This document shows, one piece after another, positions 1 through 7,975 of a stretch of DNA of 64,000 bases. The position numbers and the translations under genes are program-made. This DNA is from Halobacterium zhouii (GTDB taxonomy: Archaea > Halobacteriota > Halobacteria > Halobacteriales > Halobacteriaceae), in NCBI RefSeq assembly GCF_021249405.1, contig NZ_CP089593.1, positions 2,418,001 to 2,482,000 on the forward strand, written 5' to 3'. How positions within the stretch are numbered: the stretch's first letter is position 1; each line of letters starts with the position of its first letter. The notes beneath the pieces were generated by a model. It worked only from the letters and a program-made list of their open reading frames with translations, was not told the DNA's origin and did not search any database.

Positions 1-837
1 GTCGTCGGCGCCGGCGCCGGCCTCTACCCGACCGCCGCCCGGGCGCTCGTCTCGGACCTCTACACCGCCAAGCGCGGCCGCGCGTTCGGCCTGCACACCG
101 CCTCGGGCGACATCGGGGGCGTGGCCGCCGCCGGCCTCGCCGCGGTCGCGCTCTCCGCCGCGACGTGGCGCGCCGCGTTCCTCCCCGTCGTGCTCGTCGT
201 GGCCGCCGTCCTGCTCGCGCTCCACCTCTGGAGCCGCGAACCTTACGTCTTCGAGCGCCGCCCGCTACACGTCCGGCAGACCCTCTCCCGCCTGCTCGGC
301 GCGCCGCGGTTCCGGTGGCTGCTCACCGCGTACGCGCTGTACGCGTTCACCTGGCAGGCCGTCGCGGCGTTCCTGCCGACGTACCTGGAGGCCGGCAAGC
401 AGTTCGCGCCCGGCGTCGCGCAGGCCGCGTTCGCGGTGCTGTTCGGCGTCGGCGCGGTCGTGAAACCCACCGCGGGCGCGCTCTCGGACCGCGTCTCCCG
501 TCGGACGCTCACTGCCGCGAGCGTCCTCGTCGCCGCGGCGGCCCTCGTGGGCGTCGTGCTCGTCGACTCTCCGCTCGCCGCCATCGTCGCCGTCGTCGTG
601 TTCGCCGCGGGTCTGATGTCGTTCCCGCCCGTGATGCAGGCCCGCCTCATGGACGCTTTCCCCGACGACTCGGCGGGCGGTGATCTCGGCGCGATGCGCT
701 CGATCTACGTCGGCCTCGGTGCGCTCGGCCCGACGTACGTCGGCGCTACCGCGACGTACGTGGGCTACCAGGCCGCGTTCCTCGGCCTCGTCGTGGCGCT
801 ACTCATCTGCGCGGGAATCGTCGTCGCGGACCCGTAG
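1..837 (+). CDS. MFS transporter, 3' part (5' end outside window)
   Basis: The frame is open from base 1, so the start lies to the left; about 278 residues are visible. Hydrophobic segments alternate with short charged loops. Near the visible N-terminus is a loop reading DLYTAKRGRAFGLHTASGD, the kind of R/G-rich cytoplasmic loop seen in major facilitator proteins. A second one, KPTAGALSDRVSRRTL, matches the classical MFS loop motif between TM segments of the C-terminal half. This makes it a secondary transporter of the plasma membrane. The substrate cannot be read from the sequence. It converges with threonine synthase, leaving about 18 nt between the two stop codons. Confidence 0.85.
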   Translation, partial: VVGAGAGLYPTAARALVSDLYTAKRGRAFGLHTASGDIGGVAAAGLAAVALSAATWRAAFLPVVLVVAAVLLALHLWSREPYVFERRPLHVRQTLSRLLGAPRFRWLLTAYALYAFTWQAVAAFLPTYLEAGKQFAPGVAQAAFAVLFGVGAVVKPTAGALSDRVSRRTLTAASVLVAAAALVGVVLVDSPLAAIVAVVVFAAGLMSFPPVMQARLMDAFPDDSAGGDLGAMRSIYVGLGALGPTYVGATATYVGYQAAFLGLVVALLICAGIVVADP

Positions 838-855
838 CCCGCTGAGAACGGCGAC

Positions 856-2109
856 TCAGTCCCGGATCGCGTCCAGAACGCCGTCGGCGTCGGCAGGGAC
901 GGAGACCGGCTTCCCACCGGCCGCGGCCGCCGCGTCCGGATCCTTCAGCAGGTGACCGGTCGTCAGACAGACGACGCGCTCGCCGGAACCGATCTCGCCG
1001 CGTTCCCGGAGTTCGAGCAGCCCCGCCACCGACGCGGCGGAGGCGGGTTCGACGCCGACGCCGTCCTCGGCGAGCAGTCGCTGGGCGTCGGTGATGGCGT
1101 CGTCGGAGACCGCGACCGCCGTGCCGCCCGTGTCGTAGATGCCGGGCAGGGCCTTCGGCGCGTTCACGGGGTTGCCGATGCGGATGGCGGTCGCACGCGT
1201 CTCCACGTCGTCCCAGCGCTCGACCTCGTCTGCGCCCGCCTCGACGGCCTCGACCATCGGCGCCGCGCCCTCGGCCTGCACGCCCGTGAGCGCCGGCATC
1301 TCGCTCTCGTCCATCTCGCCCGCGGCGACGAGTTCTCGGAAGCACTTGTACAGCGCCGCCGTGTTCCCCGCGTTCCCGACCGGGAGCACGATCCGGTCGG
1401 GCCACTCGCCGGTTGCAGCGCGGGACTGCTCCAGGATTTCGAGGCCGATGGTCTTCTGGCCCTCTAGTCGGAACGGGTTGAGGCTGTTCAGCAGGTACGC
1501 CTCCCCCCTGTCCGCGAGCTCCGCGACGACGTCGAGGCAGTCGTCGAAGTTACCGTCCACTTCGCAGATGCGCGCGCCGTGGAGCGCCGCCTGGGCCACC
1601 TTCCCCGCGGCCACCTTCCCGGCGGGCAACAGGACGAGCACGGGCGTATCGGCTCGCGCGCCGTACGCCGCGAGCGCCGCGCTCGTGTTCCCGGTGGAAG
1701 CACAGGCGAGGCGGTCGACGCCGAGTTCCTCGGCGACGCGCACGCCGACGGTCATCCCGCGGTCCTTGAAACTCCCCGTCGGGTTCGCGCCCTCGTGTTT
1801 CACGTGGAGGTCCGCGACGCCCGCCTCGGTCTCGATGCCGGGCACCTCGTACAGCGGCGTGTTCCCCTCCCGAATCGAGACGCCGGCGTCGAACGGGAGC
1901 GCCGCGCGGTAGCGCCACACGCCCTCGCCCGAGAACTTCTCGAACGTCGGATAGTCGGCGTATCTCGCCTCCAGCAGTCCGCCACACTCCGAGCACCGGT
2001 AGACGATGCCGTCGAAGGGCGCGAGCGTCGCGCCGCACTCGACGCACGCCAGCCACGTCCCGTCGTCGGCGCACGCGGGCGCGTCCCCGCCCAGGCGCAG
2101 GTCTGTCAT
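856..2109 (-). CDS. thrC: Threonine synthase
   Basis: Converts O-phosphohomoserine to threonine with PLP, in the cytoplasm. The 417-residue product has an N-terminal zinc-ribbon-like segment (Cys22, Cys25, Cys39, Cys42, as CVEC and CSEC), typical of archaeal ThrC. The PLP lysine motif GANPTGSFKDRGM follows, then a Gly/Asn phosphate-binding segment, PVGNAGNTAALYK. The open frame runs far upstream, but the ATG at 2109 begins the conserved zinc ribbon and the extra N-terminal residues look like frame extension. ThrC-like paralogues in haloarchaea may act on related substrates (cysteate synthase, for example), so the exact substrate is inferred from the family. Confidence 0.9.
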   Translation of the reverse strand: MTDLRLGGDAPACADDGTWLACVECGATLAPFDGIVYRCSECGGLLEARYADYPTFEKFSGEGVWRYRAALPFDAGVSIREGNTPLYEVPGIETEAGVADLHVKHEGANPTGSFKDRGMTVGVRVAEELGVDRLACASTGNTSAALAAYGARADTPVLVLLPAGKVAAGKVAQAALHGARICEVDGNFDDCLDVVAELADRGEAYLLNSLNPFRLEGQKTIGLEILEQSRAATGEWPDRIVLPVGNAGNTAALYKCFRELVAAGEMDESEMPALTGVQAEGAAPMVEAVEAGADEVERWDDVETRATAIRIGNPVNAPKALPGIYDTGGTAVAVSDDAITDAQRLLAEDGVGVEPASAASVAGLLELRERGEIGSGERVVCLTTGHLLKDPDAAAAAGGKPVSVPADADGVLDAIRD

Positions 2110-2338
2110 TGTCGGTGGTGCGGGACGCTCGTACAAGAAGTGGCTGGTCCCTGCCGTACTTGCGACCCGAACAAGCCTGTGCCTCGCCGGCGTCACAGCA
2201 GAGGACGGCCCCACCGACCGTTCGATCACCGCGACGATTCGGTCGCCCGGTAAGCCTGGTGTTCGGGGAGCGTAACGTCGGCTTTCCGTAAGTACGTCTT
2301 TTGTCGTGTGCGCCGTCCCTCCGGCAGAGGCATCCACC

Positions 2339-2815
2339 ATGGCCGAAACCCAGACGGAGACCGAGGCGCGCAGGCGGCGAGGGATTCGAGGGAGTGCCTG
2401 GCGCGCCGGCGTCGCCGCCGGGATACTCGGCGGCATCGCGATGGCCGTCGTCATGACGTTCACGATGGCGGACGTCCTCGAGAACGCGATCGCCGCCGTG
2501 GTCGGACTCGACGGCGGCATCGTCGGGTGGTTCGTCCAGATGTCCATCGCGGCCGTCTTCGGCGTCGTCTTCGCCGCCCTGATGACCGAGGTGCCGGCCC
2601 TCGAGCGCTACCTCGACAACCCCTCGGTGGTCGCGTCCCTCGGGGCGGCCTACGGCGTCGTGCTCTGGGTCGTCGTGATGGCGCTCGCGATACCCGCGTG
2701 GCTCGAGGTCGTCGGCGGCGCGGAACTCGCGTTCCCCTTCCTCACGGCGGCGGGGTTCGTCGTCTACCTCACGTACGGGTTCGTACTCGGCGGAACGTTT
2801 CCCTACCTCCGGTAG
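2339..2815 (+). CDS. Small multi-spanning membrane protein of unknown function
   Basis: A 158-residue protein with a charged N-terminus (Arg-rich RRRRGIRG) followed by four hydrophobic segments, consistent with a four-helix membrane protein and a cytoplasmic N-terminus. The first segment begins GVAAGILGGIAMAVVMTF; the last ends in a short tail, FPYLR. I do not recognise a characterised family. An in-frame ATG 33 nt upstream exists, but the chosen start gives a haloarchaea-like acidic N-terminus (MAETQTE). It converges with argF, with 9 nt between stop codons. Codon usage matches its neighbours, which supports real coding. Confidence 0.7.
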   Translation: MAETQTETEARRRRGIRGSAWRAGVAAGILGGIAMAVVMTFTMADVLENAIAAVVGLDGGIVGWFVQMSIAAVFGVVFAALMTEVPALERYLDNPSVVASLGAAYGVVLWVVVMALAIPAWLEVVGGAELAFPFLTAAGFVVYLTYGFVLGGTFPYLR

Positions 2816-2824
2816 CGAGCGCGC

Positions 2825-3748
2825 TCACGTTCTCTGTGCTTCTGCGAACGAAGAACTGTGACTCGTCTGCGTGAGCAGCGCGACGAGCAGCGCCTTCTGT
2901 GCGTGCAGGCGGTTTTCCGCTTGCTCCCACGAGACCGACTGCGGGCCGTCGACGACGTCAGCTGTCACCTCCTCGCCGCGGTGAACGGGCAAGCAGTGCA
3001 TGAACTGCGCGTCTCCGAGGAGTTCCTGGTCGACCTGGAACCCCTCGAAGGCGGAGAGGCGCTCCTCGCGTTCGGTCTCGTCGCCCATGCTCACCCAGAC
3101 GTCCGTGTACACGACGTCCGCACCGGCGGTCGCCGCCTCGGGGTCGGTGCCGACCGACACGGAACCGAACTCGCGAGCGCGGGCGAGCACGTCGTCGTCG
3201 AAGCCGTACTCCGGCGGTGTCGCGGCGCGCACGTCGTAGCCGGCCATCGCCGCACCGACGAGGAACGAGGCGCCGACGTTGTTGCCGTCGCCGACCCACG
3301 CGACCGTTCCCGTCTCCCCGACTACCTCGCGGAGCGTCAGCAGGTCGGCGAGCGTCTGCGCGGGGTGATGGCTGTCCGAGAGGCCGTTGACGACTGGGCT
3401 CGCGGAGTGCGCGGCGAGCGTCTCCAGGTCGCCGTGGTCGGAGACCCGCGCCATCACGGCGTCGGCGTACCGGCCGAGCACGCGCGCGGTGTCCGCGACC
3501 GGTTCGCCGCGGCCGAGTTGGATGTCGTCGGCGCTGAGGAAGACGGCGTGGCCGCCGAGTTGCGTCATTCCGACCTCGAAGCTCACTCGCGTTCGCGTCG
3601 ACGGCTTCTCGAACAGCATTGCGAGGGTTCGGCCGCCGAGCGCCTCGTGGGGGATGCCGTCGGCCTGCGCGCGCTTCAGCGCGGCCGCGTCGTCGAGCAC
3701 GCTCGCGAGTTCGTCCGGTGTGAGGTCGTCGATTTTCAGGAAGTGCAT
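2825..3748 (-). CDS. argF: Ornithine carbamoyltransferase
   Basis: Transfers the carbamoyl group from carbamoyl phosphate to ornithine, giving citrulline. The 307-residue product has the carbamoyl-phosphate loop FEKPSTRTRVSFE (STRTR) at about residues 47-59 and the ornithine/carbamoyl site motif MHCLPVHRGEE (HCLP) near residue 258, both diagnostic. It is the last gene of the arginine operon. Its ATG overlaps the 3' end of lysK by 13 nt, which implies translational coupling. The frame is open upstream into lysK, but the ATG at 3748 gives the normal OTCase N-terminus (MHFLKIDDLTPDEL). Confidence 0.96.
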   Translation of the reverse strand: MHFLKIDDLTPDELASVLDDAAALKRAQADGIPHEALGGRTLAMLFEKPSTRTRVSFEVGMTQLGGHAVFLSADDIQLGRGEPVADTARVLGRYADAVMARVSDHGDLETLAAHSASPVVNGLSDSHHPAQTLADLLTLREVVGETGTVAWVGDGNNVGASFLVGAAMAGYDVRAATPPEYGFDDDVLARAREFGSVSVGTDPEAATAGADVVYTDVWVSMGDETEREERLSAFEGFQVDQELLGDAQFMHCLPVHRGEEVTADVVDGPQSVSWEQAENRLHAQKALLVALLTQTSHSSSFAEAQRT

Positions 3749-4791
3749 AGCCGTTGTGCTGTCGTCGTCAGTACGTCCACGCCGCGGTCGAAGTCGGCGA
3801 GGTCGATGCGTTCGTCGGGCGCGTGGTCGAGCGCCGAGTCGCCCGGGCCGTACGTCGCCACCGGGCAGTCCCACGCGGCGGCGTAGAGGTTCGCGTCGCT
3901 CGTCCCGGTTTTCCGGAGGTGCGCCGGGTCGCCGCCCGCGTCACGGATGCCGGCCCGGAGCGCGCCCGCGACGGTTGTCCGCGGGCTCACCATCACGGGC
4001 GGAACCGAGTCGTCGCTCCACGCCACCGCGCCGACCTCCGTGCAGTCCGCGACGGCCGCCCGCACGTCGCTCGCGGTAGTGCCGGGCGGCAGGCGGAACT
4101 GCGTCTCGACGGTCGCCGTGACGCTGCGGCCGTCTTCAGCGAGGCCGCCGTCGAAGTCGACGGGTTTCACCGTCACCGACTCGAAGACGGGGTCATCGTC
4201 GTCGAAGGCCGATTGCACGCGCTCCGTCCACGCGACGGCGTGCTGGACGGCGTTCGGGTCCGGGCGCGAGGAGTGCGCGCTCTCGGTGGCGACGGTGTAG
4301 GTGCCCGTGAGGAACCCGCGGTAGCCGAGCGTCACGGCGTCCCAGCCGGAGGGTTCGCCGTTCACCACGGCGTCGGGTTCGGTGCGGTCCTCGACGAGGT
4401 GGCGCGCGCCGGACGAGGTCGTCTCCTCTTCCACGACGCCCGCGAACGACGCGCCCGTCGCCACGCTCGCGGCCGCCATCGCGGCGAGCGGGCCGGTGGC
4501 GTCGACGCTCCCGCGCCCCCACAGTTCGCGTACGACGGTTTCGCCGTCTCCCTGCGGTGTCTCCGACGTCGCTCTCTCCTCGCGCACGTCGATGTGGCCG
4601 GGGACGGTGTCGATGTGGCTCGTGAGCAACACGCCGTCGTCGCCGGGGGCGCGAACGTTCCCCGCGTCGTCGAGCCACGCGTTGCGGCCTGCGTCCTCGA
4701 AGTAGTCGACGAGAACGCCGGCAGCGTCGCTCTCTCCACCCGAAACGGAGGGGGTGGAGACGAGTTCCCACAGCAGCTCTCGGGGGGTCAC
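3736..4791 (-). CDS. lysK: [LysW]-ornithine/lysine hydrolase (M20 family)
   Basis: Releases ornithine (or lysine) from the C-terminal glutamate of the carrier protein LysW, doing the job of ArgE in this pathway. The 351-residue product carries the M20 zinc-peptidase motifs: TSHIDTVPGHIDV (metal His and Asp) near residue 57, VEEETTSSGARH (catalytic Glu pair) near 120, and KTGTSDANLY near 290. It overlaps argD by 4 nt upstream (ATGA type) and argF by 13 nt downstream, inside a tightly packed operon that also encodes LysW. The operon contents favour ornithine as the main product; dual use in lysine synthesis is possible. Confidence 0.92.
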   Translation of the reverse strand: MTPRELLWELVSTPSVSGGESDAAGVLVDYFEDAGRNAWLDDAGNVRAPGDDGVLLTSHIDTVPGHIDVREERATSETPQGDGETVVRELWGRGSVDATGPLAAMAAASVATGASFAGVVEEETTSSGARHLVEDRTEPDAVVNGEPSGWDAVTLGYRGFLTGTYTVATESAHSSRPDPNAVQHAVAWTERVQSAFDDDDPVFESVTVKPVDFDGGLAEDGRSVTATVETQFRLPPGTTASDVRAAVADCTEVGAVAWSDDSVPPVMVSPRTTVAGALRAGIRDAGGDPAHLRKTGTSDANLYAAAWDCPVATYGPGDSALDHAPDERIDLADFDRGVDVLTTTAQRLCTS

Positions 4792-5900
4792 AGCACCCCC
4801 TCCAGCGCCCCGACGGCGCGGTCAATGTCAGCCTCCGTAATCGACAGCGGGGGGAGGAACCTGAGGGTCGTTCGCCCCGCCGGGAGCGCGAGCAACTGGT
4901 GGTCCATCGCGAGCGCGCGGAGCGCGCGCATCGCCCCCCGTTTCACCTCGACCCCGACTAGCAACCCGGCGCCGCGAACGTCGCGAACCGGCAGTTCGGA
5001 CAGTTCGGACTGGAGGTAGCCGCCGAGGTCTCCAGCGTGGGTCGCCAGGCTCTCGCGTTCGAGCACGTCGAGCGTGGCGAGCGCCGCCGCACACGGAACG
5101 GGACCGCCGGAGAACGTCGACCCGTGGTCGCCCGCGTCGTCGGCAATCCAGTCCGCGCACACCGTCGCGCCAATGGGGAGACCGCTGCCAAGTCCCTTCG
5201 CGACGGTGAGCACGTCGGGTTCGACGCCGGCGCGCTCGCACGCCCACAGCGCTCCGGTGCGGCCGAGTCCCGTCTGGATCTCGTCGAGCACGAGCGCCGC
5301 GCCCGTCTCGTCGCAGGCCTCGCGGGCCGCGGCCAGGTAGCCGTCCGGTGCGGGGCGGACGCCGCCCTCGCCCTGCACTGGCTCGAGCAGCACGGCGGCG
5401 GTGTCCTCGTCCACGGCGTCCGCGAGCGCGTCCGCGTCGCCGTAGTCCACGAACTCCACGTTGTCGGGCACCGCGAAGCCGTCGCGGTACTTCTGCTTCC
5501 AGGTGGCCGCGAGCGACCCGAGCGTGCGCCCGTGGAACGCGCGCTTGGTCGCCACCACCGTCTCCCGGTCGGTGGCGTGGCGCGCGAACTTCAGCGCCGC
5601 CTCGTTGGCCTCCGTGCCGGAGTTACAGAGCCAGACGTTCGAGAGCGCACCCGGCGCGAGCGCTGCGAGGCGGTCGTACAGCGCCGTCCGCGTCTCGGTG
5701 GGGTACGAGCCCTGCACGAACAGCAGGTCGCTGGCCTGCTGTTCGACGGCCGAAACCACGTCGGGGTGGGAGTGGCCGACCGGGGCGCACGCGTACGACG
5801 CCCCGAAGTCGAGGTACTCGCTCCCGCCCGAATCGTACAGGTGGACGCCGTCTCCCGACTCGATCTCAATCGGTTTCTCACCGAAGACGAATCCGCTCAT
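4788..5900 (-). CDS. argD: [LysW]-glutamate/aminoadipate semialdehyde aminotransferase
   Basis: A PLP class-III aminotransferase that converts LysW-bound glutamate (or aminoadipate) semialdehyde to LysW-ornithine (or lysine). The 370-residue product shows NSGTEANEAALKFAR, FHGRTLGSLAATWK, the cofactor Asp motif LDEIQTGLGRTG and the Schiff-base lysine motif AKGLGSGLPIGA. The start at 5900 gives MSGFVFGEKPIEIE; the ATG overlaps by 4 nt the stop of a 20-codon ORF that in turn overlaps argB. Its 3' end overlaps lysK by 4 nt. It is slightly shorter than bacterial ArgD, as expected for archaeal LysJ/ArgD. Confidence 0.93.
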   Translation of the reverse strand: MSGFVFGEKPIEIESGDGVHLYDSGGSEYLDFGASYACAPVGHSHPDVVSAVEQQASDLLFVQGSYPTETRTALYDRLAALAPGALSNVWLCNSGTEANEAALKFARHATDRETVVATKRAFHGRTLGSLAATWKQKYRDGFAVPDNVEFVDYGDADALADAVDEDTAAVLLEPVQGEGGVRPAPDGYLAAAREACDETGAALVLDEIQTGLGRTGALWACERAGVEPDVLTVAKGLGSGLPIGATVCADWIADDAGDHGSTFSGGPVPCAAALATLDVLERESLATHAGDLGGYLQSELSELPVRDVRGAGLLVGVEVKRGAMRALRALAMDHQLLALPAGRTTLRFLPPLSITEADIDRAVGALEGVL

Positions 5901-5959
5901 GCTGCCTCCACGCCGCCGACGGTGCCAGCCACCACCGCGTCGCTGACGGCTCCGTTCAT
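5897..5959 (-). CDS. 20-codon ORF coupling argB to argD
   Basis: An ATG at 5959 overlaps the argB TGA (ATGA). The frame then runs 20 codons (MNGAVSDAVVAG, then TVGGVEAA) and ends in a TGA that overlaps the argD ATG, again as ATGA. Nearly all third positions are G or C, as in the flanking genes. It may be a translated coupling peptide that keeps ribosomes moving from argB into argD, or it may be chance, since argD would otherwise sit 55 nt after argB. No family is recognisable. The coordinates and overlaps are directly visible; translation is inferred. Confidence 0.4.
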   Translation of the reverse strand: MNGAVSDAVVAGTVGGVEAA

Positions 5960-6780
5960 ATTGCCTCCGGGTCGAAGCGCGTGCCAGCGCCGGCGAGCGC
6001 CCGGACGACCGGGTCACGGCTGTTCGCGTCCGCGACGACGACGCCCGCTGCGCCGCCCTTCAGGGCTTCCGTGGCGGCGAGCACCTTCTTCGACATGAAT
6101 CCCTCCGCGGCGTCTTCGGCGGCCGCGAGGTCGTCGGGCGTCACCACCTCCTCGATGACCGACTCCGGGTCGTTGGGGTTCTCGAAGACGCCGTCGACGT
6201 CCGTCAACACGACGAGCGTCGCGTCGAGTGCGCCGGCGACGGCGGCGGCCGCGCGGTCCGCGTCCGCGTTCACCGCCACCCCGTCTTCCGCGAGCATCGG
6301 CACCGACACGACCGGGACGTAGCCCGCGTCGAGTTGGGTCTGGAGGAGGTCCGTGTTCACGGACTCGATCTTCCCGGAGTGGTCGCCGCGACGGATCTTC
6401 TTCGTGCCGTCCTCGACGACCTTCACCGCGGACTTGCGCGGTCCAGTGAGCAGTCCGCCGTCGATGCCGTTGAGGCCGACGGCGGGGACGCCAGCGTTCT
6501 CGAACGCCGCGACGAGGTCGGTGTTCACCTTCCCCATCGCCATCGTGAACACGTCCATCGTCTCCTCGTCGGTGAACCGGCCGGTCATGCCCGAGGGCGA
6601 CTCGACGTACTCCGGTTCCTTCCCGTAGTCGTCGAGCGCGTCGTCGACTGCCGTCGAACCGCCGTGCACGACCACCACGTCTTCGTCGTTGACGGTGAGG
6701 TGCGCGACGTCGGTCACCGCGCCCTGCGGGTCGACGGCGCGCGCGCCGCCGATTTTGACCACGACCGTCACGCGAACCAC
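5956..6780 (-). CDS. argB: [LysW]-glutamate/aminoadipate kinase
   Basis: Phosphorylates the side-chain carboxylate of glutamate (or aminoadipate) attached to LysW. This amino-acid-kinase-fold protein of 274 residues opens with VTVVVKIGGARAV (nucleotide-binding Lys-Gly-Gly). It has an HGGSTAVDDAL loop, a TDVDGVF motif and a C-terminal MSKKVLAATEAL segment, as in ArgB/LysZ. GTG is used as start (6780); a second GTG three codons on (6771) is equally compatible. A 118-nt palindrome-rich gap separates it from argC, the only sizeable gap inside the operon. The 3' end overlaps the 20-codon ORF by 4 nt. Confidence 0.94.
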   Translation of the reverse strand: MVRVTVVVKIGGARAVDPQGAVTDVAHLTVNDEDVVVVHGGSTAVDDALDDYGKEPEYVESPSGMTGRFTDEETMDVFTMAMGKVNTDLVAAFENAGVPAVGLNGIDGGLLTGPRKSAVKVVEDGTKKIRRGDHSGKIESVNTDLLQTQLDAGYVPVVSVPMLAEDGVAVNADADRAAAAVAGALDATLVVLTDVDGVFENPNDPESVIEEVVTPDDLAAAEDAAEGFMSKKVLAATEALKGGAAGVVVADANSRDPVVRALAGAGTRFDPEAI

Positions 6781-6898
6781 CCCGCGTGGTGAGGGTGACT
6801 ACGCGAGTCGCAGCGCGCTCCGCGCGACCGTCTCGCGGTAGTCGAACCGTCGCTCGCGAGCGGAGCGAGCAAGCGACGTTCGAGTTCGCTCTGCGAAC
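6781..6898. repeat. Palindromic spacer inside the arginine operon
   Basis: This 118-nt non-coding gap between argC and argB contains clustered short palindromes. The clearest is an 8-bp perfect stem (gagttcgc / gcgaactc) with a 3-nt loop at 6882-6900, which overlaps the argC stop codon. Further GCTCGCGAGCGGAGCGAGC-type symmetry lies at 6850-6875. All other junctions from lysW to argF overlap or are nearly contiguous, so this looks like an inserted repeat or an RNA processing/attenuation site. It resembles the post-stop palindrome clusters elsewhere in the window. Confidence 0.65.
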
Positions 6899-7975
6899 TC
6901 ATGGCGCCCCCACGGGGTGGAGCCCCGCGAACTCGAGGCCGGCGGTCTCCTCGAAGCCGAGCGCGACGTTCGCCGCGTGGACGGCCTGTCCTGCCGACCC
7001 CTTCGTCACGTTGTCGATGGCGCTGAAGGTGACGACGCGGCCGTTCGCCTCGTCCAGTTCGAAGCCGACTTCCGCGTGGTTCGTGCCCGCGACCGCTTTC
7101 GGCTCGGGGTAGCGGTAGACGCCGCCCCCGCCCGCGACCGTGCGCACGAACGGTTCGTCGTCGTACGCCTCACGGTACGCGCTCCAGAGGTCGGCCTTCG
7201 AGGGCGTCTCCTCGAAGAGGACGTGGCTGGTCGCGCTCGCGCCCCGAACCATGTCGACGGCGTGGGCCGTGAACGACACGGAGCGGCCGAACAACTGCTC
7301 GATTTCGGCCTCGTGGCGGTGGCCGGTCGCCGCGTACGGGCGGACGACGCCCGAGCGCTCGGCGTGGGACGCGGCGGGGCCGCCGCCGGTCCCGCCTTCC
7401 GAGGAGCCGACCTTCACGTCGACAACGATCTCGGCGTCGTCCAGCAGACCGGCCTCGTACAGCGGCAGCAGGCCGAGAATCGTCGCGGTGGCGTTACAGC
7501 CACCGCCGGCGAGGAGATTCGCCCCCGGGAGCTTCTCCCGCGACACTTCGGGAAGCGCGTACACCGAGCCTTCGAGGTGTTCAGGTGCGCTGTGCCCGTC
7601 GTACCACTCCTCGTACTGCGCTTCGGTCTGGAGGCGGAAGTCCGCGCTCAGGTCGACGACGGTGTCCGCGATGTCCCGCCACTCGTCGACGTGTTCCATC
7701 GCGACGCCGTGGGGCGCCGCCGCGAACAGCACGTCCACGGACTCGAGGTCCGTCGGTTCCGTGAACCGGAGGTTCTGTCCCCGGAGGTTTGGGTGGACGC
7801 TGCCGACCGTCTTGTTCGCGTACTCGCGACTGGTCGCCTGCGTCACGTCGAACTCGGGGTGGCCTGCGAGCAGGCGCAGGAGTTCGCCGCCCGCGAACCC
7901 GCTCGCGCCGACGACTGCCGCGGTGGTGGCCACGCCGTTCGCGTCGCTCTCGTTCTCGCTTCCGGTGGCCGCCAT
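6899..7975 (-). CDS. argC: [LysW]-glutamyl/aminoadipyl phosphate reductase
   Basis: An NADPH-dependent reductase that makes the semialdehyde of LysW-bound glutamate (or aminoadipate). The 358-residue product has the Rossmann motif GASGFAGGELLRLLAGHP at about residues 23-40 and the catalytic-cysteine motif GGGCNATATI near 155. The segment VGSSEGGTGGGPAASHAERS is typical of ArgC/LysY. The first ~16 residues (MAATGSENESDANGV) are a polar extension before the Rossmann fold. The ATG overlaps the argX stop by 1 nt (TGATG). Confidence 0.95.
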   Translation of the reverse strand: MAATGSENESDANGVATTAAVVGASGFAGGELLRLLAGHPEFDVTQATSREYANKTVGSVHPNLRGQNLRFTEPTDLESVDVLFAAAPHGVAMEHVDEWRDIADTVVDLSADFRLQTEAQYEEWYDGHSAPEHLEGSVYALPEVSREKLPGANLLAGGGCNATATILGLLPLYEAGLLDDAEIVVDVKVGSSEGGTGGGPAASHAERSGVVRPYAATGHRHEAEIEQLFGRSVSFTAHAVDMVRGASATSHVLFEETPSKADLWSAYREAYDDEPFVRTVAGGGGVYRYPEPKAVAGTNHAEVGFELDEANGRVVTFSAIDNVTKGSAGQAVHAANVALGFEETAGLEFAGLHPVGAP

